A stretch of DNA of 64,000 nucleotides from Sequoia sempervirens (Eukaryota > Streptophyta > Pinopsida > Cupressales > Cupressaceae), in the NCBI GenBank assembly GCA_007258455.2, contig VDFB02193867.1:563783291-563847290 (forward strand), written 5' to 3'. The notes beneath the pieces are model-generated. The model searched no databases, had not been told where the DNA came from, and saw only the letters and a program-made list of their open reading frames with translations. Shown piece by piece: positions 9,700-21,267 of this stretch; positions within the stretch are counted from its first letter, which is position 1, and each line of letters begins with the position of its first letter. Both the position numbers and the translations under genes were made by a program.

Positions 9700-12240
9700 G
9701 GTATCATCCTGTATCTCCTATTATTTCCTAGGCTCCTCAAAGGTTACCCTCTTGGCTGGGGTCTTTGGTGTCATATTAGAGGACGGAGTCCCATTCAGAA
9801 CCTGAAAGAAGGTGTGCCTCACGGCAGGAACCTTGAGTAATTCGAATCCTAACAAACTGATCTTTACCTTCCTGAACTCTTTTGCCACATATTCACCCAT
9901 TTGCTCGACCTCAAAACTAAAAGCCTGGCCTATAGCCGAACTGGGGGTTTGGACCTTGGTTTGCCCAGGTAGATTTTGGGGTTGGCCTTGAGGCTGATTT
10001 TGCGATTGGTTTTGAGACTAGTTCTTGTTGAGGTATTGGGTGGGTATGTGAGGAAGCCTAGAGTTATTGCTGGCATTCAGATCAGGCGGAGTGGCGAAAT
10101 TGTTTGGTGGGGTAGAAGTTGTGAAGGGTTCGCCCACTTGTCTATTCCTAAGGAAATAGGGGCTCGATCGTTGATGGAACATGTGGACCTCATCTACAAA
10201 TGGTTCTGCTTCATCTACCGGACCATTATCTACTGAATCAAAAAGCTGAGCCAAAGTTTGTTCATTACTTACCTCTTGCGCTATCTCATCCTCAATGGAA
10301 GTAGGCTCGACTTCGGGCTCGTTGCGGTCACCTCGCGAAAATGGTGCCTGATTAACTACCAGACATGAGGAATCGTAAGGCTCAGATGGGACGATGTCCC
10401 TGCAGTTGGCATTGTCGACCGTATTTTGTACCTCCACCTAGAAGATTTCAGCAGCTGTTTGGAACTCGGAACAATCCAGCTCCAAATGCTTGCTAGTTTT
10501 GTGAAGTCGACACCATCCGGACAAAGCTACTTCGGCCAAGTACACACTGCTAGATGTTTTTTCATTGCTTGCCAGTTGATCGAATGGTGTGGAGACACCA
10601 CCATTGTTGGGCCTGGTGTTCCACGTACGGTTCTACCTCTGAGAGGGTCTTCTTTCCGTATTTTGATTGGTGTTTTGCCCTCTCTCATAATTCTGCCTAG
10701 AGGAAGTGCCTACTTCTCGATTGTCTCTGTTGTCTCTATTGTCTCGACTCTCCCTATTGAGGTTGGACTGAAAATTGCGTTGGGAGGCCTGTAACTGATT
10801 ATTCTAATTCTTTAGATGCGTCATCTCCGTGGACATTTTCTTGATCATTTCCGTTAGTTCCTCCAACTTGTCCTTCTCAGTTGTGCGTCTAGGCGACGGA
10901 GCCAGATTTTGGAGAAAAGCACGTGGGGCCGCCAGCTGATTTTGATAGGTTGGAGGAAAGTCTGGTCCCGACAGGTATAATGGCACCTGGGGCTGTTGGG
11001 AATACGCCTGCTGTTGCGGAGCAATCTGAGAATAGTTATACTACTGTTGGGGCTGCAAATAGGAAGACGCAGGAGGCGCATAGTTCAACGGCTGCCCTAG
11101 ATGCGACACCATAGGCAATTGGGGTATCTGGTTCATGAGAGGGGTTTGATGAGCAAATGCCTGATTAAGCCCTTGAATCTGCATTTGGTGGGCTACCAAC
11201 CCCAAAGAGGGCAACGGGCCGGAGATATTTTGCCCCATGTCTGCACTAGCGACAATAGCTTCCACATAGGTGGCCAGTAGGGTAGCGGGCAGTGGTCGCA
11301 TCCTTTTCACCAAGGCCGATGTGAGGTTGTCCAGGGCCGCGTAGTAGATGGGGAGAGCTGTCGCATCATTATGGACGTACGGATCCTGAAGCTTCATGTG
11401 AGCCCGATGGAAGCAGTCATTGAAGGAGCCGATAGGTTCATTGACCTCCCTTCTGATAGACATGAACTCTTGGTAAAGGTCCACAGGGTTGATAGGGATC
11501 TTGTATTTTTGCAGAAAGGCATTCTGCATTAGGTTCCACGAGGTGATGGACCCCCTCGGCAGGTTGATATACCAATAGAAGGCCTCTTCTCCCAATGAAT
11601 GCGAGAAAAGGCGACACACAACGTCCTCATGGTCCACTTGCATTTTGGTGATCGTCATTTCAAATATCTTGATATGCTCTTCAGCTATCTTTTGCATATC
11701 GCGGGGATGGAACTTCAAACAAAAGCCCTCTGAATTCTTGGGCATATCATTGTAGACCGAAAAATGTATCGGCGATGGGTTATGTGCTAACCAAGCCATG
11801 GGGGGAGGCGGAGGTGGTACCTGCTGTTGGAGAACAGGGATTTGGGGCTGTATTGGCAATACAACCATAATGTGGGGCTGCCCTTGAGCTATGGCTGCTT
11901 GGACTGTGCTTTGGGCTGGAAGGGCTGGGAGAGGAGCGAACCCCTGGTTGCCAGAGGTAGGATGTGCAAATGTTGTTTGAGATGTTTGGGTGGAAGATGA
12001 AGGCCAGCCAAATGAAGGTGGGGGTGAAATGGAGGTGGATGGAATGGAGGAAGAGGAAGAGGCGGAGCTGCTTCCTTGTGCTCGTTTTTCCCTCGTGGGA
12101 GGTAGCAATTCTTCAAATTCTTCCTTGTTTGGTGTTGACTGTAGAACTCTCTGAAACCTTTCCGACGAGAATGATCTGATTCGTTCTAGCTTCGCTTTAT
12201 CCTTTAACTTAGTATCTTCACTGTGGCCCTCTTTCTAGTG
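9700..12240 (-). pseudogene. Ty3/gypsy gag, nested in antisense within element A
   Basis: Capsid-type Gag. The longest open frame is 12108-11041, and homologous coding continues upstream to about 12240 (KLKDKAKLERIRSFSSERFQ) and downstream in other frames. Order: basic N-terminus, Ser/Pro/Gln-rich region, gag domain (MQKIAEEHIKIFEMTITKMQ, CRLFSHSLGEEAFYWYINLP, SIRREVNEPIGSFNDCFHRA), Gln/Pro-rich stretch, then WCRLHKTSKHLELDC near 10440-10515, a Cys-His-His-Cys knuckle, and a tail that leads into the protease. Stops and frameshifts break it into pieces. It runs opposite to the LTRs of element A. Confidence 0.85.
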
Positions 12241-12377
12241 TCAGTTCTGTTGATGTGTTTTTTATGCACTTCTTAGCACAAGTAATGCGTAGGTGCACTA
12301 CCTCTCTTGAAAGACAATCTTCCACAATCAGATTGTAGAACACTATCCCAAGGTCTCTCGGTTGTCAGGTCATGATA

Positions 12378-12392
12378 GTGCTCAGATACCTT
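12378..12392 (-). promoter_or_regulatory. Possible primer-binding site of the nested gag element
   Basis: On the - strand AAGGTATCTGAGCAC differs by a few bases from the initiator-Met site TGGTATCAGAGC and lies about 140 bases upstream of the gag frame. With the TATA box at 13146-13155 it suggests that 12393-13300 is the LTR end and leader of a separate - strand element inserted into A. Confidence 0.4.
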
Positions 12393-13145
12393 AGTAGTTT
12401 GATGTGATTTGCTGGAATCAGAAGGCAGTCTTACAGAAAATACAAAGTGTGGACATAAAGCATGAAGTTGGATTTTGGAATGGAGTTCTTAGGATAAAGG
12501 CAATTATACTTTGGCTGTGGGTTCAAAAAGCAATCTTGGACTCCATTTAGTTGTTGGATTTGGCTTTACAATGTGCAATGAACCTTAGCATAGGTTGGTT
12601 ACTAAAAAAAAAAGGAAAAGGGTGAAGGAGGAGAAAAGTTCCTAAGTTTGAAGCTTGCAATGAATAGTGACAATGGAATTCCTGCAATGGACAATTCCTC
12701 AAAAACAATATCCCACTTAACCAGGGATTTCACAGTATCATGGAAATTGTGCCATCTTCTAAGGGTTGCAAATGTTTCATCCTTCATCCACCACATACAT
12801 GCATGAACTAAAGATAAATGTTTGGGGCATTTTCAAATCAAGTCTAGGCTAACTTTGCACAGCTATCTACCTTCAGCAAACAGCAAAAAGTATGGACTAA
12901 GTGATCATCAACAAAGCAGGAATTTTTACAATCACCCAACAACATTCCTAAAATTTATCCAGAATAAAGCAAACAGCTAACTAAACAGCCATAAGATCTA
13001 AGCTAAACATGTAATATTGGAGAAATGAATCAAATAACATGAGAGAAATTAAGGAAATACACCAAGTCAATGATATTTCTTATGAATTTCTGCAACATGC
13101 CTTTACAACAACTCAACTCTCCCTTTTGCAAATGAGGGGAGTGCT

Positions 13146-13155
13146 CTATTTATAG
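13146..13155 (-). promoter_or_regulatory. TATA box, likely LTR promoter
   Basis: CTATAAATAG on the - strand, in a GC-neutral context followed by about 750 bases of leader-like sequence before the primer-site-like motif and gag. It lies after the stop of the antisense extra ORF, so it would drive the gag remnant and not that ORF. Confidence 0.5.
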
Positions 13156-13350
13156 TTTCCAAAAAGTTAAATGAATGGCCAAGATTCATTCTCATTATGT
13201 GGCCAAGATTCATTACAAAATAGGGTTTCACCTACCCCCAAATAGATTTACAATTTAAAAATATTTTTGTCCCTTTCCCTATTTCGTCATTTAGTGGATG
13301 GCACTATTGCTCTTTTGTCATGTAGCTAATTGTTGTTTCCTTGGCTGTAG

Positions 13351-16300
13351 CTACTCTTTAGGGAGGGCTTCCTCTTTGGCTGGGTTGTCCTCTTGCTCCT
13401 CGAAAGTTGTGTGTTCAATGTACTTGAGGATGACGGCCTGGAGCTTGTCTATCTCGAGGATCTCGCATCTTAAGGCTTAGTAGCTCCATTTTTTAGCATT
13501 CTCTTCCAGCCGCTTCCAATCCTCGTCATACTTCGAGCCTTGGTGTCTGAATAGCTCCGATCGGTCGAAGGCATGGGTAGCAAAACTTAGGAACTTTGTT
13601 GTAATTTCTCCAGCTGTTCCGTCCTTCATCTTCTTTTTGAAGTATGGCTTGATCTTTTCCATATCCATTTGCACCATGGGCATATCATAGCCCATCATCA
13701 GCTTGAGGTATTTGGTGCATTCCGCCTGAATTTCTTTGATCCAATCAATATCTGGATCCACTCTGCTCAAGATTTGCTCCAACCTCTCATTCCGGTTGTC
13801 AAGGTCTTTGCGCCACACATCCACCAGCCAATGATCTTCTTTTTTCAGCTCTAGCTTCTCCTCCCACGTGGCCTCAGGCATCTGAAGGATAGCTTCAATC
13901 TTTAGGAAGGTGGAGTCGTAGGTAGCGAGGAAATTGGTGCAAAGCCTCTTTGTGCTCTCTAGGGACTGGATCAGGTCCAAGAACTTGTTGGCTGTCCGCA
14001 CAACCCTGCTGATTCCCATGTTTCCGACGTATGCGACCCATCAGAACCAATCTTCAGTGGTCTTCTCCAAGTTCTTCCTCCTTTCCATTTTGTCTATCTG
14101 TTCTTTGGAGAGCAACTGCGGTGCGACCGTGGTGGTAGTGGGCAGGTCTTCTATCTATTCTTTTGTTGCCTCCTCTTCTTTATTCTCCTCAGTAGCCTCA
14201 GCCTCGGGGCTCTTGGCAACATGGGTCTCAGCCTCGGTAATATCTTTTATCTGTTGCTCTTCCGGCGGCTGCCCCTCTTCAGTAGATGGTGAGTTTTCTG
14301 CCTCCTCCCCCACGTCCTTTAATTGCTGTGCCACCTCCTCCTCAAGGTCCTCATCGAAAGTTTGGACAATTTCTTTGGTGCCCGAGCCATCCTCTTCATC
14401 CTCGCTCCTAGAAGAGCCCATCTCCTCCTCCTCATAGACCACCCTGTCGATGGTTCGGTGCTCGTACTCGGGGTGCTCGTGATATTCATCGGCCTCTTCC
14501 TCGATAGACCTTGAGGCCTCCTGCTCCTGCTCCTCCAACTCTTTTGAAATCTGCATAGTGGCCTCCATGGCTAGCGGCCCTACTGGCAGTATGAAGGCTG
14601 AGCTATTGCGAGGGCTTGGGTGAGGGTTGCTTGGAGAGCGGGGTCCATTAGGATCTATGAGAGCTCAGGGGGAAGTCTCTAAATGTGCCTTGCAAGGGCC
14701 TCGGGCATGGTGGCAAGGGGAACAAGCGATGCTATTGTTGCCAGAGGGAGTGATGTAATGGGTGACATAGCAGCAAAAGAGGAAGAGGGAGTGGTCATGC
14801 CAGAAGAGGAGTCAGCGTCAATTATTGACCCGGCCAGGGGCGAAGGGGCAAGATGGACAGAGATATCCACCACCTATGGAGATGAGGCGACTGCGGTCTA
14901 GGAGGCGGGCGGTGCACCAAGAGGGGGAAGGAGAAGGAAGGGTGGCTACAATTCTGTTGTAGTCACTATCTGTTTGAGCCTTTTGGGAGATGAGCCTCCC
15001 GTCTCTTTCTTTGATTCGTCCTTGGGGTCCGCAGATTGTGTTGTCTCTATTCCCTTTCTCTTTTGAGACCTGGTGACTGGGAGAGACTTGGAGGTCTCAC
15101 CAGCTGATGTGGTGGCAGCAACGTCCTCCGTGGCACTTGGCTCACTCTTGAGCGCCTCATATGTTAGGACCACTCGTTGTTGCTTCAATTGCGCCACCTG
15201 CCCGTCGACCCACTCCTTAGTGCGAGTTATGATTGGCTAGGTGATGGTATCCAGGTCATCGACCTCTTGTTCATCCCAGTCAATCGACGATATTGGCAGG
15301 TCAGCAACTGTCGGGTACCTTGGGTGCATGATAATGGACTCGTCCTCTTCGACTTGGTCTGGTACCTGGAATAGTCGCACTCTTCTTAGGAATTGTACGG
15401 TCATGCACATGTAGTGCCTCATGCGTACATCATTGTCATCCTTGCAATCAGCCCAAAAGTCTTCAACGTGGTATTGGTGGGCATATGCTGGCCCCAGTGC
15501 CTTACTGACATGGCCATGTGGATCCATCCGTGGGCGGGCAGTGACTAGTCAAAATTATATTCCTTGAGCTCCTTCTCAGAATTGCTAGCACATTGAGAAG
15601 TCTGAAGTCGGTACTAGCCCTGGCCGAGGGTCATGGGATAGGGGATCCCTACTACGTGCTTATTGTTGAAGACAACCTGGATGTGTTGGAGCTGCCGGGA
15701 AAGCTCCAAGAGGATGATCCTGTCGTTCGGGTACCGCGGCAACCTGTTTGGCCGTTCCGTGAAACCCTGGACCCGGATGTAGGTGAATTTAGGGAACTTG
15801 ATATATAGGAAGGCATATTCTTTCAAGAGCACCCTGGCACTGTGGGAGACATTCCTTTCGAAGTCTTCGAGGATTAACCTGATAATATGGCCAATGAAGG
15901 CATCATTGACCCAGCATTTCTCCCTTTTGAAGTTGCGGTATTGGAGTTGAGGGTACTTGTCAAATGGCTTGAACCCTCGCCTGTGCCCCTGGTCTGGTGC
16001 CACGAATAATCTACTGTATTGTCTTTGACCTGTCGGGGAATATACCAAGTAGGAGGTCATGTAGAACTTAGAGCTTTTCTTGACGTTGACGAATTGTTCA
16101 TGAAAGCAATTGCTGATGATGCCTCCCCAGTCGAATGAGACCTTGGTGTTAACATCCTCATTCCCCCATAGGATCTGCTCAATGTAATAGGCCATCCACT
16201 CTTGAAAGTAGGTGGCTGCTGGGAGACCCATGACTCTGCTCAGCATAGTCATGAGGTCATGGTAGTCTTCGTGGAAATCGCTTCGGAAGAGCTCGTGGGG

Positions 16301-16849
16301 AACCTTCACAGCGTTGCCCCGTTTCTCCTTAAGCCAAATGAGGTTGATCGATTTCTTGCACCCTAACGGATTGGCATCCCACGCGACTTGGCATTGTTCC
16401 AAAGTGGGTACCTCCATATGTGGGAACGTGGGGATGTGGAACATTTTGGTAATCCCTTCTGGCGACATGTCCACAAGGATGTTTCCCTCTTTGTCCACGA
16501 TTGTTCTGGTGCCCACTTGGTAGGCTTCTCGGCAAGCCATTACTAGTTCAGGTGCTATGAGAGAGGGAGGAAAACTGGCAGCCTTGGCGATTCCACCCTG
16601 CCTTATTAGTTTGGCGTTATTTGTTGTAGGGTTGACCTTGACCCTCTGAGTGAACTCATCTATGTCCACCTGGCCAATGTTAGTATCTGAGATTTCTTTC
16701 CAATCGGTCGAAACCTTCGACTGGAGCAGCTCACCCTGGAACTGAAACTTCATCTGGTCCTTATCTTCTTTTCCCCGAGGGGTCTTTCCTGATTTCTTGC
16801 CCTTATCCTTTTCGGTGGAGGCCCCTAAAGTTCCTGCAGCCGATTCCAT
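13351..16849 (-). pseudogene. Element A extra ORF (antisense), large unknown protein
   Basis: Begins with MESAAGTLGAS at 16849 and ends with a TAG at 13351; about 1,160 codons. The N-terminal 411 codons are uninterrupted and globular (VDMSPEGITKMFHIP, WMAYYIEQILWG, SKFYMTSYLVYSP). After a frameshift near 15550 come a basic patch (RSQKRKG and SPKRLK, nuclear-signal-like), a Ser/Ala-rich stretch, a very acidic Glu-rich region (14568-14155) and a Lys/Glu-rich helical C-terminus (14019-13351). Interruptions are few and mostly TAG. The layout resembles plant extra-ORF proteins with a Transposase_32-like N-terminus, but I cannot confirm the domain by eye. The start lies about 200 bases from the 3' LTR, pointing inward, a Tat-type arrangement. 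Confidence 0.65.
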
Positions 16850-17046
16850 ATATTCTGCAAGTAAGGGAAAAATTAGCGCAACAAAGCATAAAAAGCGTTC
16901 ATGTTAGTCCATATTTCAACGATAACACCTAAATAATCATTCAAGTATATCATAAATTTTATCCTTAGATGGTATCGATCTTCGTTTCAGGGTGTTTGGA
17001 CAATCTAGGCCTGGAGGGCTGGACTTCCCTAGCAGGAATGCTGTCC

Positions 17047-17059
17047 AGAAGGGAAAAAA
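17047..17059 (+). promoter_or_regulatory. Candidate polypurine tract of element A
   Basis: AGAAGGGAAAAAA directly before a TG at 17060, the best candidate for the start of the right LTR. The start is inferred, because the left LTR is hidden in the gap and cannot be aligned. Confidence 0.45.
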
Positions 17060-19359
17060 TGATGGAAAGCTCCCAAAGACCCTTGTTGGCCAAGTTTTAA
17101 TGCTTTAGGAGGCCCATGATGGAGAGCAGCAAATTTTAGGATGTGGGTCGAGATCAAATCCTAGATTTAGGATCGTTTGGGTGGATCAAAGGGGCACCGA
17201 AGGTTTCAGGCTGGAAAGTCGGCAGGAGAAGGCATATGGGGACGGCCGACAGACAACGGAAACCCAGAGGTGGAAGTCTGGATCCCAGGACTCAGACGGC
17301 GAAAAGGTGGCCAATGCTGAGGTTAAGTTTGTCATTCACCCATTACAGCATTTGGCATGGTGGGGCCCGGAGGCTGGGAAGTTGCGAGGTGATGGCCGCT
17401 GTGAGGTTTCCATTGAGTTTAAGTTAGCAGTAGCGGCGGAGACTCCGGGGTCCGGCGGCCGGAAGGATGCGGTGCGATGGCCGCCGTATGATTTTGGCAA
17501 TTTCGGGCGACGGCAGCGGCGAACAGAGTCCCGGGACTTGGATGGTGGGAAGCCGGCAGGGGTCCGCCGTTGACGATGGTGGAACCGTCATGGAGTTCTG
17601 GGGACGAAACTCCGGACGACCGGGCCCGAAGGGTCCCATGGCTACGAGGAGATTTGGCAAGGCCAGACGGAAAAAGGTGGCTCGGGTTCCGGCAACCGGG
17701 CGGACGGGGGAGGATTTCCATTAAAACAACAGTGGGCAAGAGGAGGACTTCCGAGGGTGGAAGTTCGACCACCGGGGCCCGGAGCCAAAAATGATGGGTC
17801 AATTCAATCTGTCAAGGGTTTAAAAGCTGACACGTCGGCGGAGCTTGAGGGGCGAGATGTCAGGCGTCGTTCGCCGTTCGATAAGGTGAACCTTTGGCGG
17901 AACTCCGGAGACGGAACTCCAGGGCTCTGGGCCCGGAAGTAGCAAAGGACGTGGATCGGGTTTAGAGTTTCGATGGCAAAGTAGAGACCGGGACCCAGTG
18001 GTGGGAAAGCAAGGCCGCTCGGCAGCTGAAGCGCAACAAATTTTAAATGGAAGTCCCTGGGAGGAAACCCGATGGAACGGGCCTGAAGAGGAGGTTTGCT
18101 GCAGGCATGTTTAAAGTTTGAAACTGACGGCGAAGACAGGGCCCGGACCCGGGGTAATGGATTGCCCTGCGCGAAGAACACCCATGCGACTGAAAAAGTT
18201 CTGGATTGATGGCGAGGGCACATCCGCTAGGTTTTGATGATTTTGGACGTGTGGGTTATGAACGCAATGTGGTTTTCTTCCATCCTATGCCATCCTACTT
18301 ATTGATTCATTTGATCAAATTCTTCAAAATTATGAAAAAGACGGGAGGGCAAACGGGGGTGGCCTACCTCAAATATGCTAAGTGGTGAGGCATGGGATCC
18401 ACTGACGTTGATCGAAGTGAAGTTGACGGCGACGGTCGTGATGCTATCAATCGCGATGGACTCTAGATGATCACTATTCCAACATGTTGCAATTCAAATT
18501 GTGAAAATGACATTGGTAGACCGGGCATTATATACCCCAACCACCATTAATACCCATATTAATTGCTGGTACGGCCGTGCCAAAAGTTGGTGAAATTTGA
18601 AATTAGGTCGGCGGCGGCGGCAGAGACTCAGGGGCCCGGTGGCCGAGAGGATGCGAAGTGACGGTCGCCGTGAGGTTTTGTGTTGATCGGGCAACGACAG
18701 TGGTGAAAGGTTTGGGGCTCAGAAGCCGGGGAGCCGTCAGACATCTGCCGTCAGCGATGGCGGAATAGCCACGGAGTTCCGGGAATGGAACTCTGGACGG
18801 CCAGGGCCGGAAAGTCCCACGGCAGCGGGCAGGAACAAACAACGACGGAGAAAACCCAAGCAGGGCTCGAGGGGCGGGCGGCCGCCAAAGTTTTCCCACC
18901 GCAAAAGGCAGGCCCGAGACGGAAGTCCAGAAGTGGACTTTTGGGTCCCAGGGCCCAAAGGGGCAGACATCGCCCCAAAAAAAAACTTGTGCATGTTTCA
19001 AGTGGTGGGTAGCAGGGCGGGTCCCGAGCCACGGAATGACACCCAGAAAATGCCGCAGAGGACAGTGAAGGCGATAGGGAAGCCCGGAAAGGGAACCCCG
19101 GAGGCCTGGGCCTGGGAGGGTCTAGAGCCGTTCCAAAGCCAAAACGCCAAAGGGAACCTGCGAGGCCCCGGAAGGCAGCAAAAAACCAAAAGAGAAGGCA
19201 TGGTTGATTCATGATGGGACCTTGGAGCAACATCGACCATGTAGGACATCAAAAAAAAGAGGGGCACGCAAAATGAGGTGGCCCGAAAAGACCCGACGAG
19301 GCGAAAGAAAATAGGGCCCCCCATTCCAAACGGGGCATGTGTGCTAAGGGCACAACAAG
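17060..19359 (+). mobile_element. Element A right LTR, G-rich with internal repeats
   Basis: About 2.3 kb, far richer in G+C than the rest of the window, with G concentrated on the + strand. The last 190 bases match 7734-7922. Inside, blocks repeat imperfectly: the stretch around 17430-17640 recurs at 18604-18820 about 1.18 kb further on, and a short phrase built on GGAACTCCGG and GGCCCGGAAG occurs near 17590, 17895 and 18775. Open frames seen here on both strands are by-products of high G+C. It ends in CACAACA and abuts the H ORF. Confidence 0.7.
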
Positions 19360-19967
19360 ATTGTGTTTTGATTTGTCAGGATCGCCGGTGTTGTTTGATT
19401 GGATACCATCTGTTGTTGTGATATCAATGGTATATTTGGAGGTTTTGATGCAATGATTTGAGTGGTGCTTGATGGATTTCCTTGGTTTGATTGATTTTGG
19501 AAAATGTTCTGATTCAAGATGATGCTCAGATTTGGCATGATAGGTTGAAATTGAACATTATTGCCTTGATTTAGGTAACTTTGATTTTACATGGTGTTAC
19601 CTTGACTTGGATTAATACATGAAGTCATTAACATCTTGTTTGTACTTTGAGTACTATTCATATGATTTGAAAACATATCCATCCCAAAGTTTACCAAGTT
19701 CGGATTCAAAATGTTCATGTTTTGTAAAGTTGTACTTGGTACATTCACATTTGGCATGTAGGGATTTGATGGGATGATGTTGTTCATTTGAAGGCTCATG
19801 CATTGGGTGTTTGGTTGATAGATTTTTAGTTTTGGATTTAGATCTACCATCGGGAAAGGTGTTCCAATATTTTTACTAGGAATACTCACATTTGTTGTAC
19901 CATTGAGGTTTGTGAGAGATAATGATCCCATGTATGGATTGTATAAATCAATTGGCATTGTGAGGCT
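19360..19967 (-). pseudogene. H: Asn/Gln-rich ORF, 3' part, split by element B
   Basis: Low-complexity protein rich in Asn, Pro, Ser and Gln (MWVRPSL is an artificial start created by the LTR of B). With element B removed, the 5' part at 31294-31463 (ending NSQIL) joins in frame to TMPIDLYNPYMG here through the 5-bp target repeat, so one ORF was interrupted. It stops at the end of element A's LTR, so A inserted in or next to the same ORF. One in-frame stop lies near 19585. A related Q/N-rich ORF is at 43615-44760. Function unknown; a gag-like tail is a guess. Confidence 0.6.
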
Positions 19968-21267
19968 TGGTCGCACCCACAAAAGGATATAAAATTCACG
20001 GTAAATCCTAACCTAGGAATTGCACATTCCAACAAGTGACTAACATCTTCTTATGGTCATTCATTTACTTTGTCAAACCAGGGAATGTATACTTGAAATG
20101 GAGTCGCACTGTATGTGCACTAAGAACCAGTTTTAGTCACAATTTACAAGAAATAAATGCGTGAAAGGAATTCTACTTATGCTACAGGAATGTAATGTGA
20201 AGCCTTCTAAACTTAATCAAAGCATAAACCATAACAACTATAATTGAGAAAAAAACTATGAACTCGCCTTATGCTGCAAGAAAAAACACAAGGATGGATT
20301 CACAATGCTACAGGAACAATATAAGACTGAGTTTGCACCAAAACTTTAAGAAGAAAATCTAACTTATGATAAAAAAAAATAAACGACTAACTAACTAACT
20401 ACAGATACTTACTAAGTGGGCCTCCTTAGCAAGCATCAACTAATTATGCCAGAATTGAACTCAGAACTTCATCAGCTTTTATTCATAAACTAATAATGAT
20501 ATACATTGTTATGCTCATATGAAAACTAACACAAAACTCTATCTCTTATCATAGTACTGATTCTGACATACTCTGCTTCTTATTATCATACTAACTTTTA
20601 CATGATATCCTTTCTATGCTTGTTATGCTTGCTCACTCGTGCAGGAGGAACACTTATTTAAAACAAAAGAACAACTAACTACCTAACTCTAATAGAGAAA
20701 GATGTGGACATAACTGAATCCTGAAACCAAGGAACAAACTTCTCATAAATGAAAACATATTCGTTCAACACAATCCAGAGAATTTAGCATTCCACTCTTT
20801 CTAGATTAATGATCATTTAAGTTTCTTCCCAATGACCCAGATAGAGAGTCTTTGCTGGAACAACTTCCTCGACATCGTGTAAGAAATGGACTTTACTGTA
20901 GGGTCAAGATCCACTGCGCTTGACTCGTTCATGCTCCCTTCAACAACCTGCGATGCACAAGGTGACATAGGCGAAAGAAAGCATGTGTGGAAACAACACG
21001 ATCCATTCATTAATCACATATTAAAGCTATCCCATTATTCAAAAACCATATACATTATATAAGTCATTTGGGAAGTCAAACATGGTAATTAATAAGACAC
21101 ATGGAGATGTTAGGCTGCAGGAATGTAGGAATGTATTGCTACAGGATACTACCCATTTTAGATAAAATTTCTTTAATAAAAGAGTTAAAACATCCATTAG
21201 CAGTAAAAGTAGAGATATTAAAAGTACATCATGATACTCAAATTATGAGCATATCCTGAGCTCATCA
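19968..21267 (-). mobile_element. Element B 3' LTR
   Basis: Matches 29992-31293 along its whole length, beginning TGGTCGCACCC and ending GCTCATCA on the + strand. A CTAA microsatellite near 20385-20400 has fewer repeat units here than in the 5' LTR (30405-30428). Confidence 0.95.

Larger units (their letters stand above)
7634..19359 (+). mobile_element. Element A: Ty3/gypsy-type LTR element (+) with antisense contents
   Basis: Bounded by a shared LTR end (7734-7922 and about 19170-19359). After the left LTR there is a primer-site-like sequence on the + strand (7925-7942). Before the right LTR there is a purine tract on the + strand (17047-17059). These make the element + oriented. All long ORFs inside run on the - strand: an extra ORF (13351-16849) whose start faces the 3' LTR, and a gag-protease-RNase H remnant (8440-12240). 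An antisense extra ORF near the 3' LTR is a known Tat-lineage layout. The antisense gag-protease block is not, and is best read as a nested or rearranged second element. No RT or integrase is present, so A is non-autonomous. Confidence 0.65.

Noticed and set aside
17143..19324. Many overlapping ORFs on both strands in the GC-rich LTR
   Set aside because: High G+C lowers stop frequency in all frames; no motif or consistent frame is seen, and the region is an LTR by its shared end with 7734-7922.
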